DNA from: Agrypnia vestita
Lineage: Eukaryota; Arthropoda; Insecta; Trichoptera; Phryganeidae
Assembly: GCA_016648135.1 (NCBI GenBank)
Contig: JADDOH010000517.1
Coordinates: 246,430 to 310,429 of the forward strand
DNA: 64,000 nt
Direction: 5' to 3'
This document shows, piece after piece, positions 46,901 to 58,900 of the stretch (its first letter is position 1; each line of letters opens with the position of its first letter). Made by a program: the position numbers and the translations under genes. Under the pieces are notes generated by a model. It ran no database searches. It saw nothing but the letters and a program-made list of their open reading frames with translations, and was not told the origin of the DNA.

Positions 46901-49900
46901 CGTTTTCTGTGCCAACGTGACAGTACGAATATTGAACATATAATATTCAATATAACTTAATTTCACGATAGTGTAACAGTTTTATATGTTTTAATACATA
47001 TGAATAATGTAATAGGCTTGCACCTTCTATTATTCATATAGTATTAGTAAAACTCTTCCAATTCCTTCAATTTATGTGGCTTTACTTATTGCTATCACTC
47101 AGGTCAGGGAGGGACGCCTAATCGAGGTGCCGCAACCCTCGCCGCAGTATTCTCTTCAGAACGAGGACAAAACAACCGCAACACTTCATCCTAAAACAGG
47201 TAACTGTTCGTGTTTACTCATGTCAAATACACTGGGCCAGAGCTAACTACGTCCACAGCTGACAAATTGTACTTACAGCTTTTTCCTAGTATGTGCGGAT
47301 TCAATCTCCGATTCTCCCGGTTTCGTCGAATCTGGAACAGATCGATCTGTCTATTCCGAAAGGCTGACGTGAACTGATGTGTCTACGACAGATTCGGATA
47401 CCACACGAAAAAATAATGTCAATTCTCAAAAGAAAAGGACACCGGCACACATGCTTTCTCTCACAACTGCGGATTTTTCAAAAGTTTTTAAATCCTGGCT
47501 GGCGGTTGGTGCAGAATATGTCGGATGTCAGTTTCGACCAATCAAAATACTTTAGAATTAAAATAAAAAGAGTGTATGTAAAGAATTATATGATTATGCA
47601 GTCCAAGTTATTTTTTTTTTTAATAAATAGAGATGCAAACACGGAATATGTGTCGCATCAATATTCTTACTGTTTTCAAAATAAGCTAAACGCTTGTACT
47701 ACGATAATAGGACTGACTTGCTGGTGTCCTGGGATGGGGCTCGAACCACTGTCCATCAAGATCACAAGGCGAGCGTCGTGACCACTACACCAACAAGCTA
47801 CTCAATTTTGTTTAATTTTGTTCTACCAATATAAAGATTACTTGGTAATGATAACAAACCTAACTGACTTTTTAATTTTTACTATTCTAAAAACATTCAA
47901 TTTGATCTTGACGTAGTTTTCTTTATTGACTGCAGAAATTGAAATAAGTTTTGATAGCTCCTAAAGTAATGTTCATCATTAATGATTCGTCAGGTATGGC
48001 GACCGGCTTGGCCATCGGCACGACCCGGATACTGCTTCGGGACGCTGGTGAGGACCACTCTACGGACGGCGAAGGATGGAGGCCCCCGGAGGCCCTGCTG
48101 AGGGTGACAGAGGCCGTCAGACTGCACCTGGACCCCCGGCCGTGGTCGCTGCAGGAAGGCCGCGAGTGTTCCATACACGTGCGCATGACGGACAGGTAAT
48201 AATATATCGGTCCATAATTGAGTCCTTGTGCCTGTAAAGCAAGGAAGTGAAGCCTGGAATTGACAAAGATTGAATTAAAGCAGATTGAATGTGGAAAAAA
48301 AAATTATAAGTTTTTTATCATTTTATTTTAATTGCATTGAAGCGAATTAATTTTTCATAATTGATATAAGTTACTGTAATGATACTTTGTGATATAAGTA
48401 ACTGATAACTTTTTGCAAAAAATAAGTCCAGAAATATTGAAAAAAATGCAATCTTTGATATCGCATAACTATTGATATTAGATCATGGTTGTTTGAACAT
48501 TTTCGACTCATTATCAAGCCAGGAATCCACGTGTACAGTTTTTGCTACTAGCTATGGGACACTCTGTATATAACTTCCAAAAAATTTAATAGATGTGGCA
48601 GTCTATCATGGCTGGAATTGATGAACATTACATTGTGTAAAGTGATCACTTAAGCCAGCCATATGATAAATCGCAAGCCCTACGGACACCCAAAAAAACT
48701 TCCATACCTACTTTCCCGTATAAAAAAGTAGCTTCGTCTCTATGAAACATCTATAATGTGTCTTGATTAACGATGTCCCCTTGTGGATAAATTCCAGTAT
48801 TGTGTTGTTGAAAAATTTGAACATACATACTCAAAATATCGCAAGAATTTCGATTTGAAAAAATATTTAAAAAAATTATTCAACTTGACGTTTTGCCATT
48901 ACAGTGAAGACCGCAACATGCTGATAGGACCGCAGACGCGCATCATCGTCGTACACGACGAGGACTTGTTTGAGGTGACTTGGCGCAGCATCAACGGTTC
49001 GGTGGTGCAAGGCAGGGCTCTGCGCCCCGGGAAACTGTCTGTCATCGCCACCCTGGTCTCCGTAGCCGGGAAGGGTTTTTACCCCAAGGTATGCGCATTT
49101 GCATTTATCAAACTCATCTTTGCATGACTTAAGTTAGCTGTCTGAAATTGTGATATTTTCTATTTTTTAACATTATTTGTATATTAGGGCACACCGGAAA
49201 TATATATGAGAGATATAAAAGCAGAGGCAGCAATTTCAAAAAAAATGTTTTGAATGTAGTCATCGAGGATTACTAATTTAAAATGTACTGAATTCGAGAT
49301 TTTATTAGGAAATACAGTAAAACCTCGTTAATTCGAAATTCAAGGGACCCAATAAAAAATATTTCGAACTTAACGGAACCCTGTTAATTTGAAATTCAAG
49401 GTTCCAAAAAAAATTTAAAATCGCAACACTATTGCGAAATTTGCCAAAAATCGCAAAACTAGTGAAAAAAGTCTGTATTTTTGCTTATTTCAAGAAATCA
49501 TTTTGAAAACACAATATTTATTATGCTAATACTAAGTCCGCGATTTTTATATTCCTAATGTACCGATATTAATATATTTGTTAATCTCACTTGCGAAAAA
49601 ATCGAAATGTTTTTTCAATTTGGTCAAATTTATTAAAAAAATGAATTCTAATTTTGTCTTCTAAAAATGTATTAATTTATGCCGCAAGGTACTAAAAATT
49701 ATTATGAAACATAAAAAATCGCAACGCGGTTGCGAAATTCACCAAAAATTGTAAGACTCGAGAAAAAAACATTATATTTGTGAAAAACGTGTGCATTTTT
49801 GCACATTTATAGAAATTATTTCGAAAACGCAATATTTATTATACTAATACAAAGACCGCCACATTCCTATTGCTAAAGTATCCGAAATTGACATATCTGT

Positions 49901-52900
49901 TGTTCTCACTTGTGAAAAAATCGAAATACTTTTTTAATTATGGAGAATTTCGAAATATCGGGGTTCGAATTAACGGGGTTTTATTGTATAACATTATCCC
50001 TACAAAAATCATGTTTCCAAATCAGTATTAAAAGAAAAAGGCATAAATATCCTTTCAGCGTAAAAAGCAAAGGCAGCAATATCCCCTTCAACCAATCAAC
50101 CCCCAAGGATGTGTCACGTGACAAAATGGCCGCTTCATACAAAAGTGAGAGTTGATGTTGATTTTAGACTGAAAAATCATAGCAAAGACAGCAATATCCA
50201 ATTATATAAATGGCAAAAGCAGCAAAGTCCACTATTTCGTAGCAAACACAGCGATATCCATATTTAAAAGTTAAATATTTATTTATTCATTTACGTAAAA
50301 GGAAAACTGAGGCGGCAATTGTTTTTAAAAACTTATTTCTAATGAGATGTAGGTTTCACAAATTCCAGAGAAATTTACTTGAGTAGTGACGGGTTATTCT
50401 ATATTTATTCACGGGTGGTAGTGACTGGTTATTCTATATTTATCTCATAAACACTTTATTTATTAAATAAAAATAAAAATTTATTTCGATCGAGTAGAAA
50501 ATCTACGACTTACTTACGTTTGATTGAATGTGAGGCTGCCTGTCTCTGTATGAAGGAATCTGCCATCCTCCGTCTTACTTTTCTTCCTAGTCACTTAACT
50601 TCGATGATACCGAAATGCTCAAAATATTTGACCGATTACCGAGCTGTCTCAAAAAATTTTAGTATTCCGCGACAGAGCTTGACACTCGTAGCTCCACGCT
50701 CTGCCGCTAGGGTCATCGAGATATCTACTAGTTCAAACATCTCAAACCAATAATAACCAAATGCAAGTGTGGTGTGTGCATGCATGCTAAAATGCCTAAA
50801 CTATGTCCTAATATCAATAGGTAACTAAGGAGCTACTTCAAAATATGTATTTTTTTTCTTTTTTTTTATTATTATTAACATTTCTAACTCTTCTTCTGTA
50901 AAACAATCGGAATATCATTAAAGTAATTTATATAAAATATTATGATTTCATTCACTTTATTCATCATCATCATCATTCTTGGCACTACAACCCTTGATGG
51001 GCCTTGGCCTCTTCAATAATTTTCCTCCACTCATCTCGGTCTAGTGCCAGCTCTCTCCAGTTTCGAAGCTCTAAGGCAGAGATATCTTTGAGGACGTTGT
51101 CGTCCACTCCATCTTAGTTTCGACCTTCCTAAGCTCCTTCGCCCTATTGGCCTTGAGTTCAGCAGGGACTTTGGTGCTTGATGCTCGGACATTCTCTCCA
51201 CATGACCCAGTCACCGACGTCTTCCCAGGTTTATAAATTTTGTGACGTTTGGCTCCTTAAATAGAGTATAGAGCTCATTGTTATAACGTCTGCGCCAAAG
51301 TCCATTTTCTAGAACCGGTCCGAAGATACGCCTCAAAATTTTCCTTTCAAAAACGTCCAGTGCTCGCTCATTCCTCTTAGTTAGTACCCACGTCTCAGCT
51401 GCGTACGTGAGCACTGGCCTAATAAGCGTTTTGTACACTAATATCTTGGTGTTTCTGGACAGCAGTCTGGATTTTATCTGCTTTTGTAGGCGGAAAAAAC
51501 AGCGATTTGCGCTCACTATGCGCTTCTGGATCTCCTCTGTAGTATTGTTGTTGCTTGTTATCAGGGATCCTAGGTATGTAAATCTTGGTACCATTTCAAA
51601 ATTTTGACTTCGTCATTCATTCACTTTAATACAAGTGAAATAAAATTATTAAAACCTTGCAGAAATTTAAACCAGAATTTTTCTGCCGTATAGTTAGAAC
51701 ATAGACTCTGTACTATATTTAATTCCTCTACGATCGAGGTATTCTATCCGTGGGATGTTCAATCATGCTCCGCATGCCGACAGCCCAGCATCTATCCTCT
51801 AGTGCTCCCGTTCTCTGAGTCAACGTTTCAGCATCCGATACATACGATATAAAACATTAGAAATACAAATGTTTTCATCTTGTATTTGTTACACTTCATT
51901 CTAAATAATCTAAAATTACAAAAATTTTCTGTTTCAGATTTCAACAACAGGCGAAATAAACATTTACAAGAAAATCGACATCATCCCGCCGGAAGTTGTG
52001 CTCCCGTGGGACTCCAGCTCCTCAGTCACGTACGTCACATACTTTTATCACGTCACCGCTTGTCACGACTTACAGGTTCTCGAAGGTCAACTCTTGAATT
52101 TTTTCCATTTCAGGGCCGAGTTCCAGCTGCGCGCGACTGGTGGCGACGGCACATACGCGTGGAGGAGTGAAGGTTCGGCTATTTCCGTCGGCCGGTATGG
52201 CATGCTGTCGGCGCTGGCTCTCGGCAACGGTACTGTGATCGCTTCGGTGCCAGCCAACCCACACATTTTCGCCACTGCAAGGTAAGTAAAAGTTAATATG
52301 AATAAAAATAAAACACTTTGTATGAAACAAATATGTATCGAATTATCAACATGTTTCGGGATCTCTGGCGATACTTCCAATTCCACCGGTGATTAAGTCT
52401 CACATCCAGTAGTGTCCAATGAATGCTGGCTTTACATGGATTTTATTCAAAGGGAATTTTCACATTTTTTCCAGTGTCCGAGTCGTGGAGCCGTCCAGAA
52501 TGGAGATAGTCTGGAATGACGGAGAAAGTCAGGTCGGCGTCGGGCTGGCCCTGCACATCGCCCTGTACTCGGCCAGGTCTCAGAGCACCGAACCCATCCT
52601 CCCGTACACCAAGTGAGTAGTATTATTTATTATGATGATATACTTATCAGGTAATGAATATGTACATATGTTCTGTAATTTTAACAATTTTTTTCTACGT
52701 ACTTAATTGTCAGTTCTTATGTATTCATAGAGGAATAGAGAGATATCCTTTTCATATTCCAGTCGCTAAATTATACAGACTTTAATCTATTACGCCGATA
52801 CAGAGATTGCAACATTTCTATTACTAAGCGCTTGTTCAGACACAGCGGGAGCCGTGCCGTTTCAGAATCGCATGAGACCCGTGCGGTCTCATTTACCTAG

Positions 52901-55900
52901 GTTTGTATGTGATCGTCCAGACACAACCGCTGCGGTGCCCGCAACCCAACCGCTAGAAAATAGACCCGCACGGCGCCCGCACGATCCTATTACTATGGAG
53001 CCTTACGAGAGCGTTTAGTCGCGTTGCGGGCACCGCACGGTTCCATGTCACAACAGGAGCACGCGTGGATTATATTCTCTTTTCTATGCCTATGGATCGC
53101 TTTGACACTGAGTTTTTTATTGATGAAGTGGAGAAAAGACCTGTAATATGGGATCTTCAGTGTGAGGATTACTCAAATATGCCAAGAACCAAGCTTGGCA
53201 GGAGTTGGTGGAGATATTTGAAAATGGTGGAAAAAAATAGTATTTTAGAGAAGTAGGTATTTATTCACCAAAAATGAACTGACAGAATGATATTTATGTG
53301 TCTTGCCATGGAACACGGCCGTCGTTCACAAAGTAATGAGCGAATATATCTCTGATATTCAAAGATGGAGAACGACACCAGAACTGTCAAACTGACGTTT
53401 ATTTTCGCACGCACAAATCGCTTATTAACCGCGGCTGTGTGAACAGATGACACAAATCGCGTGTTTTGAAACGCGATTCTGAAACTGAACGGTTCCCGCT
53501 GTGTCTGAACAAGCGCTAAGTGCCTGCTAAGACATTTAATGTTCTCACTTGCGAAAAAAATCGAAATGTTTTTCAAAATTGTCAAATTTCAACTAAAATA
53601 TATAGGGGCTAAAAATTATTTTGAATTATGAAATACCGGGGTTTTCGAATTATCGGGGTTAAATCACTATGAAATTAACATTTGGAACTTTTGGGATTTA
53701 AAAAATTAGAATCACGGAAAATTTCGAATTATGTTTTACGAGGTTTTACTGTATTAATATTCTGTCTACCATTTGTATTCTTTAACCAGTTGTACATTTC
53801 ATGTTTTAGCTGCGATCAAGTCCCTTTTGATGTGATACCGATCGAAGGAGTCACCTTTGAAAGAATATATCCCAAGACCAAATCCGGAGATGAAAAACTT
53901 ATTGGTGTGTATTGTTATGGAATTATTAATTATCTTATTGTCTTTTATGATAATAACTAGAGCTTGACCAACGTAAATTGGCTTGTGGCTACTTTGGGGG
54001 GTTACCGCCCCGCCCGCACCCGGCGGTAACCCCTCGCCCTGTCATTCAGTTCAATCACATATTTGCATGTGAGCTGTGACATCTTGATTTCCAATACATA
54101 CTGAATTATGTCCAAAACGGTGTTGCAACATCGTGCAGGTGGTGCAAGAACAATTGCCAATGTAGTTTTAAAGTTTTGCGAAGCTGAAAAAGCAAATAAT
54201 GGACCAATATTACCGTTTGTTTATTTGTGGTTTGTTTCTTTAGTGTTGCCCGACCAAATTTCTATTATAATATCATAAAATATATTTGTCAATGTACAGG
54301 ACACTCTGTATACTATGGATTGTGTAATAAATTTACACCCTGTTTCGTGACAGGGATGCCTTCCCTCGCACTCCAATTTGTACTGGTGGCATTCTACGAA
54401 TCAATTTCAAATATAGTGTAGCAAAAAAAATTACCTATTTTCGTTTTAAATGCTTTATTATCAATGTATTCTAATAATTTTATTTGATATGTAAAAGATG
54501 TCGAGCAGTACCCAGTTACCGGGGTAACCGTGTAATAGGTGTGAAAGTTGTGTATGATGATGGGCTTGGATAGAGGAGACTGCTCGTACAGTGAAATTGA
54601 GTCAATGTTAAAAATTTATAACCTCAATTGTGTTTGCTGTGCAGCAAACACAATTGTTTACCTATGCTTACATCCGCCGCTTCGCAGTCAATTGTATCTG
54701 GCAAATTTTTATTTTTGCTATTGTGGGCAGCAAACACAATTGTTTACCTATGCCTACGTCAGCCGCTTCGCGGCCAATTGTATCTGGCAAATTTCCACTT
54801 TTAATTACGGGTAGTTTAGATTTATTCAGTATTTCTAACCGATTAATAAGTCAGAGCGGAATAGTTCGATAGGTAGGTACCCACTCTCTTCTCTTCTCGT
54901 AGTGTTGATTACCTTTATACAACATTATAAAAAATTAATCTTTGTTTAATTTGGTTTGTTACATAATAAAAAAAAATTAAATATAAAAAATATAAAACAT
55001 GAATGTTCAAAACCAAAAATGTAATTAAAATTTCAACAAACAAAATATTCTCGACCGTAAAATAATATTCTATTCTGCCAGGATTCGAACCTGGAATCTT
55101 CTGATCCGTAGTTAGACGCGTTATCCGCTGCGCCACACGACTCAATGGGCACCATGGCAAAATTATTGTATACAAATAGAAATCATCATACGGAGAAGGA
55201 AACAAACGACATTGGTTGGCGTAATTAATATATTGATACTCTTTGTTTAATTTGGTTTGTTACATAATAAAAAAAATTTAATATAAGACATGAATGTTCA
55301 AAACCAAAAATGTAATTAAAATTTCAGTAAACAAAATATTCTCGCCTGTAAAAAAAAAATTCGATCCTGCCGGGATTCGAACCTGGCATCTTCTGATCCG
55401 TAGTCTGACGTGTTATTCGTTGCGCCACAGGACCCGATAAGCAATGTGGCAAAATTATTGTATACAAATAGAAATCATCATACGAAGACAGAAACAAACG
55501 ACATTGGTTGGCGGTAATTAATATATAGATTCCATGCTCCCATGTCATGGTTATGTCGTCTTATAAATTCAAGACAGGATTTGGACTTCTTTGGTGTAAG
55601 TCTGTCCAGATTCAAACAATCTCTGATTAGATAGTCTAGATCTTGTCACCATCTTGTTAGTACTTTTCATTTATCCTTGTTTTTCTTTTAAATTGTTATA
55701 ACTTTTATTCTCTTGTATTTTATGTTGTTCATGTTATGTAATATATTTTATTGGACTATGTCCGTTAATTTCAATAAATAAATAAATAAATAACATATTG
55801 ATAAATTGTAATCTTGCGCAGAGATGAGTGATGTACAAGGTCCTTAAGGTGCGTAGCATATATTACGAGATGGTGTACATCTGTAAGAAACATGAATCTC

Positions 55901-58900
55901 GTCGGTATGTGTGGTGCTGAAGGCGTACTGATGTGATTTGTTTAAATGCGCTCGAGTTTACGGTATAGATGTATGTGGCAAGCTAAGGTGGGAGGAGATA
56001 GAATACAAAGAAGACCTTACAATTCATACTGGAACGGACAGGGTTGAGCCATGTAAAAAAATGAGAACATAATATGACCACTATGAGCGGCGCGTGTCCA
56101 AAACAAATCAGCCGCTACATACAGAAAATTGCATTGGAGTCGAGGTGTGTATGCCACCACTGGAAATTGGGTTGCCGATCGGAGCGCGCGCAAGTCAGTG
56201 CCCAGCGGCCGTTGCCGCGACTGGAGGGGGGCCGCCCGCGCATGCTGCTTCCAACTAGCTGTAGAACAACATCGTCCGGACACTAGCCCTGAGGATGATG
56301 GCCCTTTGTTAAATGAATATGAAAAATGCGGCCTGTCTTGGCCGCCGATGTTATTTCCAGCTACAAATATGTGTGGAATTTGTATATGTTATGAAAATGT
56401 TTTAAAAAATATGTTGATGCCTTGTAAGAAGCAGCGCTTGGCGCCCTTTTTGTATGCAATATTGTCATGTGCATTATGTTGAATCTCTGATGAGAAAATG
56501 TATTGGAATTTTATGAATTTTTATGAATAAAATGGAAATAAATAATTTTTTATTTGGCACCTATTGGTGCGTGGACAGAGGTTAGAAGTTTGAGCCGAAG
56601 AGATTCTTCCGCGATGTAACGCCCCAAATAAAGTATGTGTGTGGCACACGGTACCCGCGATGTTCGCCAACACTAAATGGGCATGAGTGTGGCACGCAAT
56701 ATTCGCCAACACGGGAGGCGAGTCTCGCTGCAGAGGGCCTCGTCTCTTTCTTTCCGCCGTAGAATCCGCCGACGGGCAAATAAATGTTTTGAATATGAGA
56801 GATTTTTACAAGCTTACCTGACCGGCTATAACTTCTAACGCCTAGTACAGTAAACCCCCGTTCATCGCGACCCCGGCGAGTGCGGATTCGTTATATCGCG
56901 ATCTTTTTTGTCTAGGCACTTGTCTGGTCTTGACATGTACCAAGAATTGTCAAAGTGATTGGTGACACATGTGTGCTATCTTATTTCTCGCTCACTCTCA
57001 TGCTGCACATGCGCAAACATTGCATACGTAAAATTACAAGCGTGAGTGAGACAAAAGAACTCCGGTACCTGGTCCCTAGTAGGGTTGAGTCAGCGCATTT
57101 GAGTTTATACTTCAGTGTAAGCTTAGCTGCAATTTCTAACGCATCCTAATTACATATTTTTATCGCTTCATAATTTTTAAAATGTCAAAAAGACAATGTG
57201 AAAAATCAGTTAAGAAAACTCGCAATGTAGTGACTTTAGAAAAGAAACTAAAAATTATCGAAATGATAGAAAATGGTGGAAAATTTACAGTTGTGGGAAG
57301 GGATTTCAAATTGGCCGAGTCTACAGTGCGATCAATTGTGCAACAAAAAGACAGAATTAAAAAGGCTGGTGAGAGTGTAACTCCAATTACAGCAACGAAA
57401 GTCTCACGAACCAGAAGTTTTTTGATGACGGAAATGGAAAATTTATTAGGCAAATGGATAGAGGACCTAAATCAAAACCACAAGCCTGTTAGTACCCAAA
57501 TCATTATGAATAAATCACTTAGTCTTTGGGATCATTTAAAATCTCAGCATGGAGGAGAAGAAGTTTTTAAAGCAAGCAAAGGTTGGTTTTATCGGTTTAG
57601 AAAACGATCAAACTTGCATAGCCTTAAAATGATTGGCGAATCAGCTAGTGCAGATGTAGAATCAGCTGAAAAATATCCAAAGGAGTTCCGTGAAATTGTG
57701 GAAAGGGGAAATTATCCACCAAATTTAATTTTTAATGTGGATGAGACGGGACTCTATTGGAAAAGAATGCCAACACGTACGTTTATTTCCATAGAGGAGA
57801 AGACTGCTTCTGGATTTAAAGCGTCCAAGGATCGCCTAACGCTTCTTCTTGGCGGAAACGCATCGGGAGACTTGAAATTAAAACCCATGTTGATTTATCA
57901 ATCAGAAACTCCTCGTGCCATGAAAGGTTATTCAAAAAACAATTTATCAGTTTTTTGGCGAAGTAACCGTATGACACAAAATTTATTTATGGATTGGTTT
58001 AAAACTTGTTTCTGCCCTGCAATAAAAAATATTGCGAGGATATTGGAGTTGAACCTCGAGCTCTTTTGGTGTTGGACAACGCGCCGGGACATCCCCTGGA
58101 ACTTGATACGCTGTGCACTGATTTTCCCGTTGAAGTGGTATTTTTACCTCCGAATACAACTTCCATCTTACAGCTATCAAAAACATCGATGAAGCGTGGA
58201 AAGAAATCACCCAGTCGTGTATGAAGGGTGTTTGGAAAAGGTTGTTAAGTGAGAATGTTGAATGCAATTATGAAAATGACATTCAAAATACCATCGAAGA
58301 AATTAATCTTATAGCCATATCGGGAGGAATCGAAGGTGTCGAAGTAGATGATATTCAGACATTATTAAAATCATACAGCGAACCCTTAACTAATGAAGAG
58401 CTGCAAGAAATGGACTGCCATACGTCCCTAGAAAATGACATCTCCGAATCTGTTCCCGTGCCTAAGTTATGTGTTAAAACCATTGAAAAGGCCCTTTCTC
58501 TTCATAATCAATGCATGGAGTTGTTAGAAGAGAATGATGAGGATTACGAGCGAGTGAGTGCTGTGAAACGTGGCTGTAATGCATTACTTGACAGTTATCG
58601 GCAAATTTTGTACAATAAACGTAGAGAGGCCAAACAAGGGAGTCTAGATTCCTTTTTGCAACACGGAACAAAATTAATGAATTATTAATTATTTAGTGTA
58701 AGCCATTTTGCATTATTAATATTGTTTATTTTTATTAAAAAAGTGTTTTTCGAATATTACAATGTTTTTTTTCAAAATCCCCCGTCGATCGCGAAATTTC
58801 GCTTATCGTGTGGACCGTGTCCAGAACGTATCCCCCGCGATGAACGGGGGTTACCTGTACTCAAATTCCGAGCCCCCATCTGAGATGCGTATATGGGATA

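Larger units (their letters stand above)
52780..53756. repeat. Old Tigger-type element split by a Harbinger-like element, gp210 intron 12
   Basis: Left piece 52795-52827 (CGATACAGAGATTGCAACAT...) and right piece 53520-53756 (TTCTCACTTGCGAAAAAAAT ... GAGGTTTTACTG TA) align with 49850-49986 of the Tigger-type element. Confidence 0.6.
54939..55531. repeat. Tandem duplication, about 300-bp unit, each with a tRNA-Arg
   Basis: The two units (54939-55240, 55241-55531) share TTTGTTTAATTTGGTTTGTT, CATGAATGTTCAAAACCAAA, the tRNA-like sequence and TATACAAATAGAAATCATCA in the same order. Confidence 0.85.

Noticed and set aside
48048..48053. GTGAGG as an alternative donor inside gp210 exon 8
   Set aside because: Reading through keeps the frame and continues the family-like segment to a good donor at 48196; using it would drop a conserved part.
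56129..56482. 117-codon frame in gp210 intron 13
   Set aside because: GC-rich but no family resemblance, poor start context and overlapping frames on both strands; no support as a gene.
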